From NCBI GenBank assembly GCA_026785985.1, contig JAJAYX010000192.1, forward strand, positions 1 through 5,369: 5,369 bases of DNA. Reading direction: 5' to 3'. The notes under the pieces were generated by a model that made no database searches, was not told the DNA's origin, and was given only the letters and a program-made list of their open reading frames with translations. Origin of the DNA: Rudanella sp. (lineage in GTDB: Bacteria > Bacteroidota > Bacteroidia > Cytophagales > Spirosomataceae). A program made the position numbers and the translations under genes. Shown piece after piece: positions 1-5,369 of the stretch; within the stretch, counting starts at the first letter, position 1, and every line of letters begins with the position of its first letter.

Positions 1-905
1 CCCCAACGGAGATTCAGAAAGCAGCGCTGACCGATTTTGTGGGGGCCGTAACCGACGGGCTATACGGGGCCGTGGTGTTCGACTTCAAAAGCCCCCACGA
101 CGGGGTGGAAGCCAAAAAATCGTGGTTCTTTTTCGATGAGGAATACGTTTGTCTCGGCACCGATATTCGCTCGACCCCCGATCTGCCGGTCGTTACCACC
201 ATCAACCAGGTGTTGATGCGGAGCGAGGTGCGGGTGATGCAGAACGGCACCCAACAGACTGTCCCGACGGGTCGCCGAACCCTCGACAGGGTGAAATGGG
301 TACACCACGATAAAATCGGCTATATATTCCCCGAACCGACCACCATCAACCTGTCTGATCGAGTCGAAACCGGGCGTTGGTCAGCCATCACCGACCAGAA
401 AAACATCAGCACTGAGTTGGTCAGTGAGAACGTGTTTGGGTTGTGGTTCGATCACGGTAACAAACCAACGAAGGGGTCGTATCAATATATTGTGGTGCCC
501 GACGTGTCGGAGCAGCAACTGATGGCGACCGGAGCCACCAATCGCTCCATCGATATTCTGTCTAATACATCTGACATACAGGCAGTTAAGAATCATAAAT
601 TAGGCATCACCCAACTGGCTTTTTATAAGGCGGGGGCCATCGATATCGGGCAAGGCGTAAGCGTGCGTATGGACAATCCCGGCATGGCGATGTTGAAAAT
701 GCAGGGGGGCAAACTCACTGAGTTAACCGTGGCCGACCCGTCGCGGAAATTGAGCCAGATTTCGGTTTCCGTAACGGGCAAGTACCCCTCCAGAGGAGAA
801 AATTACCGTGCCGTGGTCGATGAAGCCAAAAACAGTACCCTGTTTATCGTGGAGGTACCCCAGGGCGTTTATCTGGGTAAAAGCGTTGTGCTAAACCGCC
901 GGTAA
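1..905 (+). CDS. Polysaccharide lyase family 8 (chondroitin AC / hyaluronate / xanthan lyase type), C-terminal part, 5' truncated by window edge
   Basis: The reading frame is open from base 3 with no stop before the left edge, so the gene starts outside the window; GTG at 39 is internal, not a start. The visible 300 residues match the central beta-sandwich and C-terminal domain of PL8 enzymes, which cleave uronic-acid-containing polysaccharides by beta-elimination. Family hallmarks seen, numbered from the first full codon: a segment like VVFDFKSPHDGVEAKKSWFF (about 24-43) running into a conserved beta strand ending CLGTDI, GYIFPEP (106-112), LWFDHGNKP followed by SYQYIVVP (about 145-166), and SNTSDIQAVKNHKLGITQ (187-204) followed by FYKAG. 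PL8 proteins are usually 700-1000 residues, and the catalytic Asn/His/Tyr/Arg sit in the N-terminal alpha-toroid, so neither activity nor substrate (chondroitin, hyaluronan or xanthan) can be read here. The end, GVYLGKSVVLNRR, resembles the normal PL8 terminus; no clear T9SS tag follows. The family call is firm; the substrate is open. Confidence 0.93.
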   Translation, partial: PTEIQKAALTDFVGAVTDGLYGAVVFDFKSPHDGVEAKKSWFFFDEEYVCLGTDIRSTPDLPVVTTINQVLMRSEVRVMQNGTQQTVPTGRRTLDRVKWVHHDKIGYIFPEPTTINLSDRVETGRWSAITDQKNISTELVSENVFGLWFDHGNKPTKGSYQYIVVPDVSEQQLMATGATNRSIDILSNTSDIQAVKNHKLGITQLAFYKAGAIDIGQGVSVRMDNPGMAMLKMQGGKLTELTVADPSRKLSQISVSVTGKYPSRGENYRAVVDEAKNSTLFIVEVPQGVYLGKSVVLNRR

Positions 906-999
906 AAAACCAATCATCAATTAATCCGGCTCATTACCTAAATTTACTATTCTTTCGCAAAATAAGTTTATCTGAAAAAACTGTACTTGCCGTTTCCTG

Positions 1000-2529
1000 A
1001 TGAACTGGACGTTTTTAGGTTCGTTGTTGCTCGCCCTGTTGCTGCCTGATTGGGCGGTTGGTCAGGAACTGATGCCCAACGGAGGGTTTGAATTATTTGA
1101 CAATTGCCCCCGGCAAGACAACCTTCTTTCAGAAGCTACGTTCTGGTATAACCCCAACAAAGCAACGCCCGATTTTTATCACTACTGCTTTCCAACGGCT
1201 CAGATCGAGTTACCCCCACATACCGGGCAGGGGTTAGCCCGCTTATTCATGGATTCCGGTTGGGCAGAGTACCTGGCGAGTCCGCTCAAACAGCCGCTCG
1301 AAGCGGGTGAGGCTTATCAGTTCGAGATGTATGTAAGCTCGGCCACGCCCAACCGGTATCCAGCCGGTTCATTTGGTGCCTATTTCTCCAATCAGCCCCA
1401 GATCACGACAACCCAGAAAGACCTGCTCATTACGAGCGAGAAACCACAGGTGATCGACAATAGCCCGCAGCGACTCACGAAACGGTTTCAGTGGGAGAAA
1501 GTGGGGGGCTGTTACACGGCAAAAGGCGGTGAACGCTACGTGACCATTGGAAACTTTGTTGAACTACCCGTTACCCTCGGCTATTATTACCTCTTCATCG
1601 ACGATGTGTCGGTGTTGCCCATTCGGCTTGACCTGGGGAAGGATACCACCCTGTGTGGCCGGAAAAGCACCTATCGGCTCAACCCAAAGACACCCGGAGC
1701 CATCCGTTATAAATGGAACACGGGTAGTACCGAACCAACACTACTGGTGTCGAAACGGGGCAAATACTGGGTTGAAGTGGTCACTCCCTGCAAGGTGCTG
1801 CGCGACACAATCACGATCAACTACCAACTCGATTTTAGCCTGGGACCAGACACCACGCTCTGCGATGAGAAACCACTTACCCTGCACGTGGCAGAATCCG
1901 GGATCTATCGGTGGCAGGATGGCACTCAAAAAAATACCTATCCGGTGCGCCGGGCCGGACTTTATACGGTGCAGGTGACTGATGCGAACTGCACCGCTCG
2001 CGACAGCATCAACGTGCGGTATGTGTTGTCGCCCCGGCTCGAGTTGGGGCCTGATAAACAACTGTGTGGTGCCGAAACGTTTACGATAATGCCGACAGTT
2101 GCCGAGGGTGTTTTCCGGTGGCTCGATTCATTTGCCGAAACCGAGCGAACCGTGAATACCTCCGGCGTGTTTCGGGCATCGGTCACGAATGATTGCGCCA
2201 CGCTAAAGGATTCGGTAACTATTGACTACAGCGGTTGCGGATGCCGGGTGGAGGCTCCTGATGCCTTCTCGCCCAATACCGACGGCATAAATGATGTGTT
2301 TGAACCCTTCGCCTGTGGCGACATTACGTTTACGTCGATGTCGGTATATAATCGGTGGGGCGAACTTATTTTTCAGACCACCAGCCCGCCTTTTGCCTGG
2401 GATGGCCGCTATAAAAGCGAACGCTGCCCCACGGCGGTCTATAACTGGAAAATCGACTATACGCTCAAACAACCCGGCAGACCACCCCTCTCCAAAACAA
2501 AGCAAAGCCGACTGGTTCTTGTTTATTGA
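1000..2529 (+). CDS. Secreted protein with three cysteine-paired repeats and a T9SS type B sorting domain (gliding motility-associated C-terminal domain)
   Basis: This 509-residue protein is probably exported by Sec and then moved across the outer membrane by the type IX system. ATG at 1000 is the only reasonable start, because an in-frame stop lies at 973-975. Residues 1-22 form a hydrophobic signal peptide (core LGSLLLALLLP, likely cut near AVG/Q), though its n-region lacks Lys or Arg. Residues 24-207 form a beta-rich domain opening with LMPNGGFE and ending YYLFIDDVSVLP, a pattern common in Bacteroidota cell-surface proteins and reminiscent of carbohydrate-binding jelly rolls. Residues 208-410 hold three repeats. 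Residues 417-509 match the type B sorting domain: DAFSPNTDGINDVF (421-434), YNRWGELIF (450-458), AWDGRY (466-471) and a short basic tail ending RLVLVY. Type B cargo often depends on a PorP/SprF-like partner, but none is encoded here. The molecular role (adhesin, matrix or binding protein) is unknown. It lies 94 bases after the lyase gene, so co-transcription is possible but not shown. Confidence 0.94.
   Translation: MNWTFLGSLLLALLLPDWAVGQELMPNGGFELFDNCPRQDNLLSEATFWYNPNKATPDFYHYCFPTAQIELPPHTGQGLARLFMDSGWAEYLASPLKQPLEAGEAYQFEMYVSSATPNRYPAGSFGAYFSNQPQITTTQKDLLITSEKPQVIDNSPQRLTKRFQWEKVGGCYTAKGGERYVTIGNFVELPVTLGYYYLFIDDVSVLPIRLDLGKDTTLCGRKSTYRLNPKTPGAIRYKWNTGSTEPTLLVSKRGKYWVEVVTPCKVLRDTITINYQLDFSLGPDTTLCDEKPLTLHVAESGIYRWQDGTQKNTYPVRRAGLYTVQVTDANCTARDSINVRYVLSPRLELGPDKQLCGAETFTIMPTVAEGVFRWLDSFAETERTVNTSGVFRASVTNDCATLKDSVTIDYSGCGCRVEAPDAFSPNTDGINDVFEPFACGDITFTSMSVYNRWGELIFQTTSPPFAWDGRYKSERCPTAVYNWKIDYTLKQPGRPPLSKTKQSRLVLVY
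1621..2229 (+). repeat. Three tandem protein-level repeats (about 65-69 residues each) within the T9SS cargo gene
   Basis: Three units at residues about 208-275, 277-341 and 346-410 each begin with LxLGxD followed by xxLC (LGKDTTLCG, LGPDTTLCD, LGPDKQLCG, phased 69 and 68 residues apart). Each has a central [YF][KR]W strand and ends with a second cysteine followed by D[TS][IV] and a short strand (RDTITINY, RDSINVRY, KDSVTIDY). The cysteines are 219/264, 288/331 and 356/399, so a disulfide in each unit is plausible. The units look like Ig/PKD-like beta-sandwich modules that space the N-terminal domain from the sorting tag. The DNA of the units has diverged clearly, so these are old duplications and not a recent expansion. 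Unit boundaries are approximate. Confidence 0.75.
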
Positions 2530-2606
2530 ATGGGTCACACTATCAATCTGCCCCAGCTAATAACTAAACGTAACAAATTGCGGAGCATCCTGCCCATACC
2601 AGCCGT

Positions 2607-3167
2607 TTAGCGTTGTTTTGTTGGCTGAACCTGCCTTCCGATCAACTGAAAAAGCCCGTAGAAAATAAAGACGATTGTCAGCCCAAACGAAAACCATTTG
2701 GCCAGTTTAAACAGCTCACACAGCACCGCCACGCCTATTGACTCATCGGGATAGGTTTGGAGCATGGTGACGATGGTTGCGTTTTCGAGGTAGTCGAAAA
2801 TAAGGCTTGCAAAGGGAAGCAGCATGACCCAGGCAAACGGTTTGTAGGGCTTATTGCGGAACAGCATTGTCAGGACTACGGCTAGAAGAAAGCTATACAC
2901 GATGGGGTAGATCAGGTCGGTAGTGAGTTCGGTTCGGGTATAATAAGCACGGGCTTCGGGGCCATAGTTGGCAACCATTTGCCGGGTCCGGTTGGGGTTA
3001 AAACCAAATGTCAGGTCGATGGGGCCAACGGGTTTGCCCGCCAGTTGATTGATGGTTGTTTCGGCTTGTTTAAACCAATAGGCCGGGAAACTCACGTAGA
3101 TAACTAACAGAAAAACAAGCGTTTTCCAATTGGCAATGCGGTCAGGGAATCGAATAAGAGTCGTCAT
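2607..3167 (-). CDS. Uncharacterised four-helix integral membrane protein
   Basis: I cannot name this 186-residue family. Four hydrophobic segments are visible: about 15-33 (LVFLLVIYVSFPAYWF), 84-103 (ending LLAVVLTMLF), 111-133 (WVMLLPFASLIFDYLENA) and 153-177 (FSFGLTIVFIFYGLFQL). The basic N-terminus, the RNKPYKP loop (104-110) and the basic tail QPTKQR all fall on one side, which puts both ends in the cytoplasm by the positive-inside rule. The loop between helices 1 and 2 (about 34-82) is then extracytoplasmic and contains a polar, aromatic-rich stretch (DLTFGFNPNR, then YGPEARAYYTRTE). Helix 3 carries acidic residues in FDYLEN (124-129), unusual inside a membrane segment and a likely functional spot. 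The start is ATG at 3165-3167 with no obvious Shine-Dalgarno sequence. It lies 41 bases downstream of the histidine kinase gene on the same strand, with no promoter match in the gap, so it is probably co-transcribed. Whether it acts with the kinase is inference. Confidence 0.85.
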   Translation of the reverse strand: MTTLIRFPDRIANWKTLVFLLVIYVSFPAYWFKQAETTINQLAGKPVGPIDLTFGFNPNRTRQMVANYGPEARAYYTRTELTTDLIYPIVYSFLLAVVLTMLFRNKPYKPFAWVMLLPFASLIFDYLENATIVTMLQTYPDESIGVAVLCELFKLAKWFSFGLTIVFIFYGLFQLIGRQVQPTKQR

Positions 3168-3208
3168 GGTTTGGGGAGTTTAGAGAATGAGTAAGTATGG
3201 TAATTGGA

Positions 3209-4486
3209 TTAATTCCAATTGATCTGGAACACAGTCCAGCCGTTTGGTTCGGTTTTGAGGGAGAACGAGAAGCCGTGGTTGAGGAGAATTTCACGGGTAA
3301 GGGTTAGGCCAATACCCTGCCCGTCGCGCTTGGTGCTGTAGAACGGGTCGAATAAGTTGGCTGCTACGTTGTCGGTGATGGGTTGGCCGTTGTTGCGGAT
3401 AAGTAGTTCGCGGTTGGTCAGAACAAGTTCTACGGTTTGCCCCACCTGGCAGGATTCCAGCGCATTTTTCACAATATTGACCAGAACCTGCTCCATTTGC
3501 CCAACGTCAATCAGTTGATTTACAGGCAAATCGGGCAGGCTCGAGGTCAGTGAAATACCCCGATCTTTGGCTTGAGGCTGCATGAGTTGCACCACTGTTT
3601 GCACCAGATTAGCCACATTGGCGGGGGCGAGGTTTGGCGCGGGAAGCCGGACGACATCGGCAAACCGGCGCATGAACTGGTTAAGCCGGTCATTGCGCTC
3701 AATAGCCACGCGAACGGCCTGTTGCACATCGGCATCGGCCACGTCTGGCTCGGCGATGTGCAGAATGGAGTTGACGGCCCCGATGGAGTTGTTGACCTCG
3801 TGGGCCATCATTCGGATAACCTTGCCATACGCCTTTTTTTCGGTCTCGATAATCTCGGCGGTCCACTCCTCGATAAACAGAAACTGCCGCCGAAACCCCC
3901 GGTCAATAAACTGCCCCCGAAGCACCCGGTATGTTTCAATCCCGGCCAATTTTACGGTATGAGGCTGATCGGGTGGGAGTGTGCTGAGTTGCGCCAACAG
4001 GGGATGAGCAATGGCCGACAGGGGCTTTTGGAGCAGGTCGGCATCGGGCAACCGCAGCCACTGCCGCGCTTTGGGGTTCAGGGCCGACACCCGCTCATCG
4101 AAATCAAGAATTAAAAGGGCGATGGGTGCGGCTTCGATTAGTTTATCCAGGAAAAACTGCTGTTCGGCCTGCCGGGTGCGCTCGGTGCGGAGTTGGTCAA
4201 TCATCAGGTTGTACACCCGAATCAGTTCGTCCACTTCCCGGTTTCCAGTCGGCACAAATTTGATTGTAAAGTCCTTATCCTGAATGGCTTCGATGCCCGA
4301 CGAGATGAATGTTGATGGTTGCCGGAACGAGCGGTAAATCCGCTGGGCAGCATACAGCGACAAGGCAATGAGTACTTCCGAACCAATAAACCACGGCTTA
4401 TTTTCCTTGAGTAACTGGAAAGTAAGGCCAACCAGCATCGCATGAAGGCCGAGGATATAGAGGAGGTATCGGGTCTGAAATTTCAT
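3209..4486 (-). CDS. Membrane-anchored PAS-domain sensor histidine kinase (NtrY-like group)
   Basis: This is a 425-residue sensor kinase expected to autophosphorylate on His and pass phosphate to a response regulator. I chose ATG at 4484-4486; an in-frame TTG at 4490-4492 would add only two residues (MP). Two membrane helices (about 7-26 and 33-50) are joined by a loop of only a few residues, so there is no real extracytoplasmic sensor domain. A HAMP-like linker with helical segments follows (about 51-108), then a PAS-like domain (about 110-205; APIALLILDFDERVSALNPKA). The dimerisation/phosphoacceptor segment has H229 in MMAHEVNNSIGAVNSIL. The ATPase domain shows an N-box (QVLVNIVKNALES, N337/N341), an F-box (LFDPFYSTK, 378-386) and a G2 loop (GQGIGL, 389-394). 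Two departures are seen: Ser replaces the usual Pro after HExxN, and the G1 box reads NNGQPI (365-370) where DNGxGI is typical. No response regulator gene is adjacent; the downstream partner is a small membrane protein. The kinase call is firm; the signal and regulator are unknown. Confidence 0.95.
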   Translation of the reverse strand: MKFQTRYLLYILGLHAMLVGLTFQLLKENKPWFIGSEVLIALSLYAAQRIYRSFRQPSTFISSGIEAIQDKDFTIKFVPTGNREVDELIRVYNLMIDQLRTERTRQAEQQFFLDKLIEAAPIALLILDFDERVSALNPKARQWLRLPDADLLQKPLSAIAHPLLAQLSTLPPDQPHTVKLAGIETYRVLRGQFIDRGFRRQFLFIEEWTAEIIETEKKAYGKVIRMMAHEVNNSIGAVNSILHIAEPDVADADVQQAVRVAIERNDRLNQFMRRFADVVRLPAPNLAPANVANLVQTVVQLMQPQAKDRGISLTSSLPDLPVNQLIDVGQMEQVLVNIVKNALESCQVGQTVELVLTNRELLIRNNGQPITDNVAANLFDPFYSTKRDGQGIGLTLTREILLNHGFSFSLKTEPNGWTVFQINWN

Positions 4487-4502
4487 GGGCAAAGGTTACG
4501 CC

Positions 4503-4510
4503 TATTTTTG
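4503..4510 (+). promoter_or_regulatory. Putative Bacteroidota -7 promoter element (TATTTTTG) for the oxidoreductase gene
   Basis: TATTTTTG is a perfect match to the TAnnTTTG consensus used by the Bacteroidota primary sigma factor. It ends 31 bases before the ATG at 4542, which would give an untranslated leader of roughly 25 bases. The -33 position is weaker: TTTC at 4481-4484, 18 bases upstream, against consensus TTTG. If real, the upstream half of this promoter overlaps the first codons of the divergent histidine kinase gene. I found no matching element on the minus strand for that kinase. Confidence 0.45.
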
Positions 4511-4541
4511 TATATTGTCGATTGATTGACTCGTTACAGCC

Positions 4542-5369
4542 ATGAACCGTCGTTTATTCCTGAGCCAGGCCGCCATCGGAACGGGTGCCGTGTTGAGTAC
4601 CCCTGCTTCTTCGTTTAATATCCCTGGTGCAGACCGTAAACTGGGCATTGCGCTGGTGGGGCTGGGAACGTACAGCACGCTTCAGTTGGGCCCTGCCCTG
4701 CAACAAACCGAGCATTGCCAGTTAGCAGGCATTGTGACGGGTACCCCCTCGAAGGCACAGGAATGGATGCAGAAATATAACATTCCAAAAGAAAATGTAT
4801 ACGATTACCAACGTTTCGACCTAATTGCCGACAACCCGGCTATTGACATTGTGTATGTGGTGCTGCCCAATTCGATGCATGCCGAGTATGTGATTCGGGC
4901 GGCTAAAGCGGGCAAGCATGTGATTTGCGAGAAACCAATGGGCCTCAATGTGCGTGAGTGCGAACAGATGATTCAGGCCTGTCGGAAGGCAGGTGTCAAA
5001 CTGTCGGTTGGGTATCGGCTTTATTTTGAACCTCATCACCTGGAAGTACGCCGACTGGCACAGTCGAAGGAATTGGGTACCATAAAACTGATGGAAACGG
5101 CACTTGGATTCTCCATGGCCTATCCCAAATCGTGGCGACTCAATAAGCAAATGGGTGGGGGCGGAGCCATTATGGATTTGGGGGTGTATGCGATACAGGG
5201 CGCCCGCCGAACCATTGGCGAAGATCCTGTGGCGGTGACGGCCCAGGGCTTTGTTCGGGATAAAGTGGTGTTTAAAGACATTTACGAAAGTATGTTTTTC
5301 CAAATGGAGTTCCCCGGCGGTGCATTGTCCAGTTCATCTACAACCTATACCTCCTACGTGGATCGGCTC
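4542..5369 (+). CDS. Tat-exported Gfo/Idh/MocA family oxidoreductase (glucose-fructose oxidoreductase-like), 3' truncated by window edge
   Basis: The frame is open from ATG at 4542 to the right edge (276 residues seen; full members are usually about 340-440). The N-terminus MNRRLFLSQAAIGTGAVL is a twin-arginine signal (RRxFL) followed by a hydrophobic stretch and PASS, predicting folded, cofactor-loaded export to the periplasm. The Rossmann NAD(P)-binding loop is GIALVGLGTYST (35-46). The family EKP motif with its catalytic Lys is at 130-132 (E130, K131, P132). The second catalytic region is GGGAIMDLGVYAIQGAR (206-222); it has Tyr (Y216) where many relatives have His, as in Zymomonas glucose-fructose oxidoreductase, which is also Tat-exported with tightly bound NADP. 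The expected reaction is NAD(P)-dependent oxidation or reduction of a sugar or cyclitol; the substrate cannot be deduced. It is divergent from the histidine kinase gene with 55 bases between starts, and no Shine-Dalgarno sequence is seen. A glycosidase of the Gfo-fold type is a less likely alternative. Confidence 0.95.
   Translation, partial: MNRRLFLSQAAIGTGAVLSTPASSFNIPGADRKLGIALVGLGTYSTLQLGPALQQTEHCQLAGIVTGTPSKAQEWMQKYNIPKENVYDYQRFDLIADNPAIDIVYVVLPNSMHAEYVIRAAKAGKHVICEKPMGLNVRECEQMIQACRKAGVKLSVGYRLYFEPHHLEVRRLAQSKELGTIKLMETALGFSMAYPKSWRLNKQMGGGGAIMDLGVYAIQGARRTIGEDPVAVTAQGFVRDKVVFKDIYESMFFQMEFPGGALSSSSTTYTSYVDRL

Noticed and set aside
39..41. GTG as a start codon for the first gene
   Set aside because: The frame stays open to the left edge with coding-like sequence, and the product is clearly the C-terminal part of a much longer lyase.
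939..946. TAAATTTA, a one-mismatch -7 promoter element upstream of the T9SS cargo gene
   Set aside because: The last base does not match TAnnTTTG, no TTTG is seen at the -33 distance, and the gap is AT-rich so such near-matches are expected.
1741..2538. Several 79-143 codon open frames on both strands within the T9SS cargo gene
   Set aside because: They overlap the repeats and sorting domain of the real gene and show no domain, signal or start context of their own.
2564..2610. Inverted repeat CTAAACG / CGTTTAG in the gap between the convergent genes, considered as a bidirectional terminator
   Set aside because: The arms are only 7 bases, the loop is 33 bases, there is no adjacent T-tract, and the right arm overlaps the stop codon of the membrane protein gene. 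Chance is a sufficient explanation.
3572..4114. Open frame of 180 codons on the plus strand
   Set aside because: It is a shadow of the histidine kinase gene, covering the H-box and PAS region on the opposite strand. The kinase motifs prove the minus strand is the coding one.
4487..4492. TTG start two codons upstream of the chosen kinase ATG
   Set aside because: It would add only MP. ATG at 4484-4486 followed directly by a basic residue and the first membrane helix is the simpler start.
4821..5303. Open frame of 160 codons on the minus strand
   Set aside because: It lies antisense to the clearly conserved Gfo/Idh/MocA coding sequence, its translation is rich in His/Arg/Phe with no recognisable motif, and the plus-strand frame explains the sequence fully.

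Overview
The window reads as a piece of a Bacteroidota chromosome, most likely order Cytophagales (a Spirosoma-like organism). This is an inference from three things: a type IX secretion (T9SS) type B sorting domain, a perfect match to the Bacteroidota -7 promoter element (TAnnTTTG) with no clear Shine-Dalgarno sequences, and roughly 50% GC. There are five protein-coding genes, two of them cut by the window edges. I see no RNA genes, insertion sequences, CRISPR arrays or attachment sites, and no gene-free stretch longer than 94 bases.

Left part, plus strand (1-2529). First comes the C-terminal 300 residues of a polysaccharide lyase family 8 enzyme (chondroitin/hyaluronate/xanthan lyase type); its catalytic half lies upstream of the window. 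After a 94-base gap is a 509-residue secreted protein with a signal peptide, an N-terminal beta-rich domain, three diverged repeats of about 68 residues each carrying a cysteine pair, and a C-terminal T9SS type B (gliding-motility-associated, CHU_C type) sorting domain.

Middle part, minus strand (2607-4486). Two genes lie 41 bases apart and are probably co-transcribed. The upstream gene is a membrane-anchored PAS-type sensor histidine kinase with almost no extracytoplasmic domain. The downstream gene is a 186-residue four-helix membrane protein of unknown function. No response regulator is visible. The 77-base gap 2530-2606 separates this unit from the convergent T9SS-cargo gene and holds no convincing terminator.

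Right part, plus strand (4542-5369, runs off the edge). This is a Gfo/Idh/MocA oxidoreductase with a twin-arginine signal, most like periplasmic glucose-fructose oxidoreductase. It diverges from the histidine kinase across a 55-base region containing the TATTTTTG element.

The flanking genes fit an organism that degrades and modifies external carbohydrate (lyase, Tat-exported sugar oxidoreductase, surface or secreted protein), but nothing in the window shows that they form one pathway. The window looks like ordinary Bacteroidota chromosome. I did not find evidence of an undescribed system; the points most worth checking are the atypical histidine kinase core and its paired unknown membrane protein.
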